A DNA stretch of 23,230 bases from Sanchytrium tribonematis. Lineage: Eukaryota; Sanchytriomycota; Sanchytriomycetes; Sanchytriales; Sanchytriaceae. Below, piece by piece: positions 15,904-23,230 of this stretch. The stretch lies in the NCBI GenBank assembly GCA_018985235.1, contig JADGIG010000077.1, positions 1-23,230 of the forward strand. Reading direction: 5' to 3'. Positions within the stretch are counted from its first letter, which is position 1. Each line of letters opens with the position of its first letter. The notes beneath the pieces were generated by a model. That model ran no database searches. It was not told the DNA's origin and saw nothing but the letters and a program-made list of their open reading frames with translations. A program made the position numbers and the translations under genes.

Positions 15904-18900
15904 CAAGGAATCTCAGATATCAGCTTATTACATTCAGCACCAAATATATTTTTGATGACACTTTCCCTTGAACTTTCGGCTTGAAATTTGTACAATTCTT
16001 TAGTCGTGAAGGCAGAAAAATGTTTTAAGGTTTCATAACAGGACTCTATCACTGCTTTATCCTGATTTTTGTTGGAGGCGGTACCGCGTTTTATTCCATC
16101 GACGAATACTGTGCATTTGTAGGTGCCATTGACATCTAATTCTGGAAATATTTCACATTTTGATTTTAACAAGCCTTTTTTGACCAAGTAATTTCTTAAA
16201 ACGATCTGATGCGATCGGATGGACTCGGATTCGTCTACAAGCACTTTTATTATTACTTCTCCAAAAGTCTTCCAGAGATCAGAAAGACTTTCACCAGAGT
16301 CAATAAATACACCGCCACAAAAAGATTCAAATATATCTCCAAACAACTTTTTCGTATCATACTTTCTGCAAGTTGCTTCAAATGTGTCAACATCATACGG
16401 ATCAATATTGTAAAACAACCTAAGAACTTCTGAGTAATTAGAATCAACAAATTTAAATAGCCTTTTTTCAAAGCATGACCGGGAGAATGCAACATTTTCA
16501 ACAAGTCTCTGTTTAAAATTAGACAATTTTCCTGGCAAATACAATGGGAAATTGACATAACTATACAAGGCACAACAGAAATCAAGAGCAGCGTCTCCAA
16601 GATACTCTAAACGATCAAACGCTTTGCATTTTCCAGTTTCAAGGTGAATAGTAGAGCATTCTTCGAAAACCTTGATGTTTTTAAATTTATAACGGATAAT
16701 GTTTTCACATTGAGCTTGTTTTTCTCTCTTCTCCATGGTAAGTACTGGTTTTTGCTGATACCTAGGATAACTTAATGACTTTAATATCCCATGGGTGATT
16801 TCAAATTTTTCTAAAACTGACTGATAGCACAATCCAGCGTGCACCATAAATTTTAAAGTTTCCTGCTCCCCAGCTGTACAATAAATTGCACCTATTAATG
16901 ATTCCACCAAGTCGGCTACACACTTGTTCGTTATAGACCGAACTCCGTCCCATCTTTCGTAAGTTGATATTTTTGACTCATTGACAACGTGAACTTTTGT
17001 AAATAGTTCTGGTTCCATGAAGTCAAGGCAGAAAAGCGCTTCATCCATTCGCTTAAATTTCATTCTTTCCGGCAAGCGAAAAGTTTTAGCAATGCGGAAC
17101 AAATTTGAATTTCTGACTTGCTCTGTTCGTTTCTTAGATAAATCGCCTTCCGTATAGCTGTCTTCCCTGCGATACAAATCTAACCCCACTGCATATTTCA
17201 AAAACGCATCGCCTAGAAATTCCAGCCGTTCGTAATTTTGAAAGTCCATCGCTTCGGTGTGAGTAAGGGCTTGGACAATACGATCTAAATGTGGGAGGTT
17301 CAACTTGAATTCTTGCTGAATATCAAATGCGTGAGTTATGGTTTCAAGTTTGTAGAAAATAGAAGGGATTAGGTTACTAATCTTCAGATAGGAGACAGAA
17401 AAAGGAAGTATAGTACACACTTCTGGAGGAATATATATTGTGTTTTGGTTTTTGGCTTTGGCTTCCACAACTGACTTTGGACTCTCGTGATTTTTCAATG
17501 TGTACGAGTTTTTTGTTCGAATAAGTGGAGAATTTTTATATTTCAAGTCATAGTCATGTTTTTTCTTGTAGTATGATTGGTAAGTATATTTTGGCATAAT
17601 CTCACTCGCGCAAGTCAGATGAGTTTCTATACCCTCAATGAAGTAGCTTCTATTGAAAGAATTAATTGCAAGACTCTGTATGCATCGTTTAATTTTTCCA
17701 CTAATTTCCGGATGGATTTTTAAAAATTCTGATTGATTAAAATTTGTAGACTCCGCATTACATAATGCATGGTAAACCTTTTCGAATTCACCATCAACGA
17801 TATTGCAATTACTAAAATCGGATCCAATCTCACCGCTTCTCGCTATCATTTTTTCTAAAGCTGAATGGGCATTTATCTTAACAGAATTATCAAGAACTCT
17901 CTCCATCATTCCATAATCAATTAAAAATTCTTTACAAATGGTGTCTCTTGAAATGTACTCTAATTTGTAGTTTTGGTCTTTTTCAAAATCTAAATGGCTA
18001 AATTTTGGTTCCAAATATTTTGCTGCAATTTTCGCTTTTGAAACACACGGTAAAATACAAAGAGAAACATCATTCATAAAATTTAAGCTATTAATTTCGC
18101 GAACCCATTCGCTAAAGTTATTTCTCTGGATTCCTTTTTCCTTCTCGACCTCTTGAAAAATTAATTCAAGCCTTTTTCGGAGATCCATATGATTTTGTTT
18201 TCTTAAAGTTAAGTTCCAAAACTCTTTCTGGAAATCTTTCAGCATATTTTCATCCAGGTCTATGGGCAACATCTGATGAAACGATACTCGGCAGGGAATT
18301 TGTTGATTAATCCAAATGAGACTTTCAGGAATTGTGCCTTCCAAAGGTTTTGCAGTTAGAAAGCAAAAACTTCTTAGGTAATCACCTGGGATATGTTGCA
18401 AATATTCCAAGGCCTCTGGCCCAAATGATACTGCAATCGGATAGTAGTGATTATCATAATCTCCTTTAAAATAAGACGATGTTGAACGCTTATAATCATT
18501 TAATGTATCGTGATTCATTAATTTGTCTTCTGAATTTTTTCCGTAATCTTCTCCTGTTGCAATTACTTTGATTGGTTCTACATTGGAAACTGATTTGAAT
18601 CTGGTGCTAGTAAGAAGTTTGTTTAGCTTCGAGTCTCCTCCGCCTTGTGAACCAACAGGTAAAAGATTTTTGTCTAATCCATTAAGACTATAAAGTCTTT
18701 TTATTGCCATTAGTGCCGCCGCATGCTTGGCAGCTTTCATGGTGAATCTCGGAGGTCCAATAATAGTTTCATTTTTAAAGTGTGTTATCACATTGGGAAA
18801 TGATATTTCATATGCGAACTCATGGTAAATTACAGTATCACTTTCTCTAGGCTGTTTACCAGGAACAACTTCTGGAAAAGGCCCAAAAATATTCAAATCT

Positions 18901-21020
18901 CCAGAAACCTCCCGATAGTAATCATCGAGATTATCATCCCGGATATTTTGTGCTGCGTTTTTCCAACTTGGAGGCAACTCTAGATGAATTGTGTGATTTG
19001 GTGGCGATTTTTCCATTATTCTTCGTGCTTGTACATTTCTTCTAAATAGATACTTTTCTACTGTCTTAGTTGGCATCCTTCCTTGAGCAATTATCAGCTT
19101 CAACGTTGGCTTTCTGTTTTCTTTAGAAATACTTGTAGACCAATCCTGCTTGAGCAAATAGGTTTCAAGATTTCTCATAGCCTCACTGAGGTTTATTTGA
19201 GACAATCCCACTCGGAACGGCGCATCTGACTCAATGTGTTCATTGGAAGATGCTTCTTGATAAAGCCGCTCGTCTCTTTCGACTTCATCATCATTTTGAA
19301 TTTCGTGCTGCTTTCCTCTTATTGTACTGGTTTGAAAATATTCTTCAATATTGCGAGCCGCAAAGTTTTCTATCGATTGCTTGTCACCGTCCTCAAGGAA
19401 AATAATATATTCAGAATTTTTCTTTCTAGCTCTCCCTCTGGTCTGGATCATTTCCTTGCTAGTTTTCGGAACTTCAAACATAAAAACAATATTGCAGGAA
19501 GATATATCTATGCCTTCTTCGGAAACATCGGTAGTAACCAAAAGGTTGTATTTCCCGGAGTTAAAATTACTAGTGATAGCTTCCTTGACATTAGGTCCTA
19601 ATTCAGCATGCAAAAAATAAGGCTTGACGGAATAAGGGACAATCTCAGTATGTGCTGCCTCATGGAGAAAAGATGCAAGGGTCGTTACCATTGCCTTATT
19701 GTTAATAAATATCAAACTTTTAACTTCATCTGAAGAATCGTAAAGCCTATTTAAGTGAATTAAAAGATTAATAAGCTTCGAAGATATAAAAAGAATCGGT
19801 TCCACATCAGCACTATCAGGTGAAATTAAGTCATTCTTTGACCGAATCGAGGAGGTTGAGCCAATTAATTTGTTATAATGCATCAGACCTTTCAACTCTC
19901 CACTATCGAAAAAGCAATATTCCAAATATCTTCCAGCCAGCCAAGGTCCTAGTGAATTGTTGATATAATCTCCATTTCTAATCATTCGTTTAAATCCTTC
20001 TGATTCTTTATTTTTGGAATAATTTTGTTTTAGGTATAATTTTTGTCGATAGTACATAAAATGGCGATAGACTATGCAAGAAACTTTCTCGAATTCATCC
20101 CTGTTCTCCATTATAATTTTGGTTTCTTTAATATCATATTTTGGGTAAAACCTTGAAAAAAACAAAACTTTAGTCTTTGCCCTTGTCAAATATGCATCAA
20201 TCATCTCTGGTGGAACCGTAGAGATTTTGCTCATCATAATTGATTCTAGTTCGTAAATGTCTTGATGAAGTTTTATATCGCTTTGGCTTTTAGATGCCAG
20301 TGGAGACGCAGTCATTCCAAAAACTCTTGGTCTACAAATAGGTTCCGTAGCTTTGTAGTAGTCGAGCATAATCCGCTTATAAACATGGTCTCCTGAGCAG
20401 TGGTGAGCTTCATCCAAAATTAACAAAGATATATTTGTCATTCTAATAAATCCCGTCTGTAAAAGATTCATTAAAATTTGAGGCGTCATTACAATAGCCT
20501 GAGTCTCTGAAAATGTTCTGTGCCATAAAATTCCATCCTCGGTGTCGGAAAATTTATCATGCTTAGTTTGACCTTGAAATTCTTTGACAACTAATTCTGC
20601 GTTATGCTGCAATTGAATCGTTTGCTGTTTAACGAGGGTAGTAGTGGGAACTAGAAAAATTACTTTCTTGTTTAATGTAGGAAGCATATTAAAAATTTCA
20701 CTTTTGTCTTTCACTCTACCACTTTTGATTTCTGTGACAATATCATCATATACCTTCTTCGGAAACAAATCCAGTGGTTCAGAGTACTCTTTTGCAAGAA
20801 GACAGGCAATTAAGGTTTTACCTGTTCCAGTTTCTAAAAAGGCAATTATATTCTCTTTACAAGCTTTTCGAAATAATAATTGTTGGTATGGTCTTGGATG
20901 TTGCACAATATTGGAGGTATTAATAATTTCATTAGAAGATTGGTCAGCATTACTAGCTATCGATGGATCGTGGACTTGCATAAAATTATCAATGATAGCA
21001 TCATCAACTTCCATCTCCAT
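15903..21020 (-). CDS. Dicer, ribonuclease III of RNA silencing
   Basis: A 1705-residue protein (from ATG 21020) with the full Dicer layout; it cuts double-stranded RNA into small RNAs. In order: an SF2 helicase with E-T-G-T-G-K-T (about 64-70), D-E-A-H-H near 203, S-E-E-G-I-D-I and Q-T-R-G-R-A-R near 525; the dimerisation domain (F-T-M-K-A-A-K-H-A-A-A-L, about 747-774); platform and PAZ, the latter recognised from Y-Q-S-Y-Y-K-K-K and the connector I-P-P-E-V-C-T-I-L-P; RNase IIIa (Y-E-R-L-E-F-L-G-D-A near 1262, A-D-L-V-E-S near 1370); RNase IIIb (D-R-L-E-Y-L-G-D-A near 1468, G-D-I-F-E-S near 1560); and a dsRNA-binding domain at about 1604-1674. All acidic catalytic residues of both RNase III sites are present. 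Helicase motif II is DEAH rather than the DECH of animal Dicer. No introns are seen. An in-frame ATG at 21158 would overlap the neighbouring start and is less likely. Confidence 0.95.
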   Translation of the reverse strand: MEMEVDDAIIDNFMQVHDPSIASNADQSSNEIINTSNIVQHPRPYQQLLFRKACKENIIAFLETGTGKTLIACLLAKEYSEPLDLFPKKVYDDIVTEIKSGRVKDKSEIFNMLPTLNKKVIFLVPTTTLVKQQTIQLQHNAELVVKEFQGQTKHDKFSDTEDGILWHRTFSETQAIVMTPQILMNLLQTGFIRMTNISLLILDEAHHCSGDHVYKRIMLDYYKATEPICRPRVFGMTASPLASKSQSDIKLHQDIYELESIMMSKISTVPPEMIDAYLTRAKTKVLFFSRFYPKYDIKETKIIMENRDEFEKVSCIVYRHFMYYRQKLYLKQNYSKNKESEGFKRMIRNGDYINNSLGPWLAGRYLEYCFFDSGELKGLMHYNKLIGSTSSIRSKNDLISPDSADVEPILFISSKLINLLIHLNRLYDSSDEVKSLIFINNKAMVTTLASFLHEAAHTEIVPYSVKPYFLHAELGPNVKEAITSNFNSGKYNLLVTTDVSEEGIDISSCNIVFMFEVPKTSKEMIQTRGRARKKNSEYIIFLEDGDKQSIENFAARNIEEYFQTSTIRGKQHEIQNDDEVERDERLYQEASSNEHIESDAPFRVGLSQINLSEAMRNLETYLLKQDWSTSISKENRKPTLKLIIAQGRMPTKTVEKYLFRRNVQARRIMEKSPPNHTIHLELPPSWKNAAQNIRDDNLDDYYREVSGDLNIFGPFPEVVPGKQPRESDTVIYHEFAYEISFPNVITHFKNETIIGPPRFTMKAAKHAAALMAIKRLYSLNGLDKNLLPVGSQGGGDSKLNKLLTSTRFKSVSNVEPIKVIATGEDYGKNSEDKLMNHDTLNDYKRSTSSYFKGDYDNHYYPIAVSFGPEALEYLQHIPGDYLRSFCFLTAKPLEGTIPESLIWINQQIPCRVSFHQMLPIDLDENMLKDFQKEFWNLTLRKQNHMDLRKRLELIFQEVEKEKGIQRNNFSEWVREINSLNFMNDVSLCILPCVSKAKIAAKYLEPKFSHLDFEKDQNYKLEYISRDTICKEFLIDYGMMERVLDNSVKINAHSALEKMIARSGEIGSDFSNCNIVDGEFEKVYHALCNAESTNFNQSEFLKIHPEISGKIKRCIQSLAINSFNRSYFIEGIETHLTCASEIMPKYTYQSYYKKKHDYDLKYKNSPLIRTKNSYTLKNHESPKSVVEAKAKNQNTIYIPPEVCTILPFSVSYLKISNLIPSIFYKLETITHAFDIQQEFKLNLPHLDRIVQALTHTEAMDFQNYERLEFLGDAFLKYAVGLDLYRREDSYTEGDLSKKRTEQVRNSNLFRIAKTFRLPERMKFKRMDEALFCLDFMEPELFTKVHVVNESKISTYERWDGVRSITNKCVADLVESLIGAIYCTAGEQETLKFMVHAGLCYQSVLEKFEITHGILKSLSYPRYQQKPVLTMEKREKQAQCENIIRYKFKNIKVFEECSTIHLETGKCKAFDRLEYLGDAALDFCCALYSYVNFPLYLPGKLSNFKQRLVENVAFSRSCFEKRLFKFVDSNYSEVLRLFYNIDPYDVDTFEATCRKYDTKKLFGDIFESFCGGVFIDSGESLSDLWKTFGEVIIKVLVDESESIRSHQIVLRNYLVKKGLLKSKCEIFPELDVNGTYKCTVFVDGIKRGTASNKNQDKAVIESCYETLKHFSAFTTKELYKFQAESSRESVIKNIFGAECNKLISEIP

Positions 21021-21149
21021 TGTATGAAGGGAAAATGATTTTATTTCCACTTCAAATATGATCCAGAATATAGCGTATTTGTCCGTCTTCTTCGTACTCT
21101 TTTTAGAATTTAGATTTATCTGTCTTGAATTTAAAGTTTTTAGGATACC
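21021..21149. promoter_or_regulatory. Head-to-head promoter region of Dicer and the SPATA20-like gene
   Basis: A 129-bp gap separates the preferred Dicer start (21020) from the SPATA20-like start (21150), so both promoters must lie here or overlap the genes. The Dicer frame remains open through it up to an ATG at 21158, so part of the stretch could be coding. No TATA-like or other defined element stands out. Confidence 0.45.
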
Positions 21150-23183
21150 ATGAAACATCTTAATAGACTGGCTTCGTCCACCTCGCCATATTTATTGCAA
21201 CATAAACACGATTTAATTGACTGGTATCCGTGGGGTACAGATGCTTTACATGCAGCACAGCAACATCACACGCCAATCTTCTTGTCGATTGGATATTCCA
21301 GTTGTCATTGGTGTCATGTGCAGCACCACCTTAGTTTTCAAAACGAAAGCGTTATAGAGCTACTCAACAAACATTTTATTTGCATCAAAGTTGATAAGGA
21401 ACAAAGACCCGATATTGATTCGATGTTCATGGACCTGGTTGTTGGGTTAACGGGATCTGGTGGACATCCCATGAGTATTTTCACGACTCCAGATTTGAAG
21501 CCAATCTATGGTGGCACTTATTATCCTCCTGAAGTGTTTAAGTCAATATTAAGGCAAATATTGACTCAGTGGAAAAACAATAGGGAAGATGTCGTCGAGT
21601 CTGCCAAAAAAATGTATCAATCTTTGTCTTCTGGCAACGATTATTCTAAAATAAGTGTACCAGAACAAAATGAAACGCCTCAACGACTAATACAACATTA
21701 TATGAAAAGATTTGATACCGAATTTGGTGGATTTTCTAAGGAACCTAAGTTCCCAAGTGTTCCACAACTTCTGACACTTTACAAGGTATGTTTAGGTGCA
21801 ATTTCTGGAATTTCGGATCCACAAAAAGCGGCGTCGTGGTCAATGCTGAGTAAGACATTGACTTGCATGAGGAATGGAGGTATTTATGACCAGCTTGAGT
21901 CGGGATTTCATCGTTATTCTGTAGATAGAAGTTGGCTGGTACCTCATTTTGAAAAAATGCTTTATGACCAAAGCCAGCTTTTGGATATCTATGCAAAAGC
22001 TACAGCTTTGGCAGTTCGTAGGAATGACAAGCGTGCTGATTTATTTCAAAATACAATTTACAACGTTTTCGAATATCTCAATATTCGGATGAAGAGCGAA
22101 ATGGGGGGTTATTTTACTGCCGAGGACGCAGACTCTATGCCATTGAACGGTGAAAGAAACGTAGAGGGTGCCTTTTGTGTTTGGTCGGAGGATGAATTAG
22201 AGAGTATCTTGAACGATAGCCAATTTAAAGTAATTAAATATTACTATGGCATTGAGTCTAGCGGGAACGTGCCTAAGCAATATGATCACCAAGACGAATT
22301 AAAACACAAGAACATTTTGATGGTTTGTCATTCAATTGAAGAAATTGAGGAAAAATTTGGAATGGGTAGGGAAGAAGTTTTAAAGGTTTTGAAAAAATGC
22401 AAAGACATTATGTATAAATATAGAACTACGCGACCACGACCTTTTAGAGATGAGAAGATTGTGACTTGTTGGAACGCAATGCTTGTCTGGGGATTCTTAT
22501 CTTGTTATAAAACCACGAGCGACGCAATTTTCAAGCAACACGCTATAGACTTATTAGATTTTATTCTTTTGAAGTTGAAACTTCCAGATTGCTACAAGCT
22601 TTGGAGAGACTATAAACACGATGAAAACCCTTCTACAATGGGGTTCGCTTATGACTATGCTTGCGTAATCAAAGCACTTTTAGAATTTTATTATTTGGAG
22701 GGCGATCTTAAATATCTAAACTTGGCTCTTGAATTTCAATCTCAACAGGACGCTCTTTTTTGGGATCAGGATGAAGGAGATTATTTTACTTCAACTGAAG
22801 ATCCTTACATTATCAGAGGTAAAGACGTCCAAGACGGTGCGGAGCCTTCGACACAGACAATTTCACTTGAAAATTTACTTTCCTTGTCAATGGCGACTTC
22901 TCGAGAAGAGTTTCTTGAAAAGGCCGATAGAATGACTAAAATTTATCTCGGGGTCATCTCTCAAGCACCACACGCTGTGATTGGATTATCCGGGGTGATT
23001 TTAACACAATTTAGAAAAATCACAATCAACAAAAAGGACTATCACAAAATATCCGAAATTCTAAGAGATTCTGTGTATCCCACAATTCTTTCATTTGAAG
23101 ACAAACTAGATGGAAACTTTATCGAATGCTTAGGAGAAACTTGCTTTGACAAAAAACCTATTACCGATTTTCAAAAGATGTAA
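21150..23183 (+). CDS. SPATA20/YyaL-like protein (DUF255 thioredoxin fold plus six-hairpin domain)
   Basis: A 677-residue protein of full family length. The N-terminal thioredoxin-like DUF255 domain opens with S-P-Y-L-L-Q-H and D-W-Y-P-W-G and has the redox-type C-H-W-C-H motif at about residues 52-56, then K-V-D-K-E-Q-R-P-D-I-D. The rest is an alpha/alpha six-hairpin fold resembling glycosidases, with V-P-H-F-E-K-M-L-Y-D-Q and R-P-R-P-F-R-D-E-K, ending in C-x-x-x-x-C-x-x-x-x-P-I-T-D. The biochemical role of the family is unsettled. Some usually invariant positions differ: the H-V-M-x-x-E-S-F stretch after C-H-W-C reads H-V-Q-H-H-L-S-F, and G-G-W-P reads G-G-H-P. No signal peptide is evident. 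It is divergent from Dicer; the frame has no introns. Confidence 0.92.
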   Translation: MKHLNRLASSTSPYLLQHKHDLIDWYPWGTDALHAAQQHHTPIFLSIGYSSCHWCHVQHHLSFQNESVIELLNKHFICIKVDKEQRPDIDSMFMDLVVGLTGSGGHPMSIFTTPDLKPIYGGTYYPPEVFKSILRQILTQWKNNREDVVESAKKMYQSLSSGNDYSKISVPEQNETPQRLIQHYMKRFDTEFGGFSKEPKFPSVPQLLTLYKVCLGAISGISDPQKAASWSMLSKTLTCMRNGGIYDQLESGFHRYSVDRSWLVPHFEKMLYDQSQLLDIYAKATALAVRRNDKRADLFQNTIYNVFEYLNIRMKSEMGGYFTAEDADSMPLNGERNVEGAFCVWSEDELESILNDSQFKVIKYYYGIESSGNVPKQYDHQDELKHKNILMVCHSIEEIEEKFGMGREEVLKVLKKCKDIMYKYRTTRPRPFRDEKIVTCWNAMLVWGFLSCYKTTSDAIFKQHAIDLLDFILLKLKLPDCYKLWRDYKHDENPSTMGFAYDYACVIKALLEFYYLEGDLKYLNLALEFQSQQDALFWDQDEGDYFTSTEDPYIIRGKDVQDGAEPSTQTISLENLLSLSMATSREEFLEKADRMTKIYLGVISQAPHAVIGLSGVILTQFRKITINKKDYHKISEILRDSVYPTILSFEDKLDGNFIECLGETCFDKKPITDFQKM

Positions 23184-23193
23184 ATTGTGGCTC

Positions 23194-23199
23194 AATAAA
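23194..23199 (+). terminator. AATAAA hexamer 10 nt after the SPATA20-like stop
   Basis: AATAAA in the short 3' flank at the window's end. Confidence 0.5.
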
Positions 23200-23230
23200 C
23201 CTTCAAAATTTATGAAATTTTTCAATTTTC

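Noticed and set aside
21021-21158. A 46-residue N-terminal extension of Dicer from ATG 21158
   Set aside because: It would start inside the SPATA20-like coding sequence and has no resemblance to Dicer; ATG 21020 leaves a normal intergenic gap.
1-23230. Origin from a chlorarachniophyte nucleomorph, suggested by the 19-nt introns
   Set aside because: Nucleomorph genomes are very reduced and would not be expected to keep RB-like, Dicer, Rap and RAD50 genes together; the gene content looks like a free-standing nuclear genome.
1-23230. tRNA or rRNA genes, CRISPR arrays, transposon ends and tandem repeats
   Set aside because: Reading both strands by eye gave no convincing case; short or diverged RNA genes could be missed without a covariance search.

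Overview
The window looks like a compact, AT-rich nuclear genome of a unicellular eukaryote. Fifteen protein genes lie on both strands in 23 kb, most intergenic gaps are under 130 bp, and several convergent or tandem pairs are separated by 3 to 50 bp. The genes are eukaryotic: RAD50, Dicer, eIF1, eIF2B-delta, TOM40, tubulin cofactor A, a Rap-type GTPase, a USP10/Ubp3-type deubiquitinase and a retinoblastoma-like pocket protein. An RB-like protein together with a full-length Dicer, very few introns and near-absent UTRs would fit an early-diverging fungal or fungus-related lineage (Cryptomycota/Rozella-like or aphelid-like) better than Dikarya, which lack RB. This placement is inference only, because no rRNA or other phylogenetic marker was compared.

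Layout. 10-3428 (+): a PD-(D/E)XK nuclease-like protein, eIF2B-delta and a coiled-coil protein. 3432-11105 (-): tubulin cofactor A, USP10/Ubp3-like, RAD50 and the RB-like protein. 8678-11105 contains a 19-nt intron that restores the RB C-terminal tail. 11106-11862: the longest gap, with no gene seen. 11863-12708 (+): TOM40. 12749-13397 (-): Rap GTPase with two introns, one of 19 nt and one of 72 nt that splits the ATG. 13558-14232 (+): eIF1 and a small membrane protein. 14248-14874 (-): mitochondrial K+/H+ exchange-related protein. About 15030-15861 (+): an unidentified protein whose 5' end is unresolved. 15903-21020 (-): Dicer. 21150-23183 (+): SPATA20/YyaL-like DUF255 protein.

The genes are mostly unlinked housekeeping functions: translation initiation, mitochondrial import and ion balance, tubulin folding, DNA break repair, cell-cycle control and RNA silencing. 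No operon-like pathway is apparent.

The most notable signals concern RNA processing. Two independent genes carry a 19-nt intron with nearly the same sequence (GTA...TTTATTTAG), alongside a conventional GTATGT...TACTAAC...TAG intron. In six genes the AATAAA hexamer shares bases with the stop codon, and in three more it lies within 10 nt of it.
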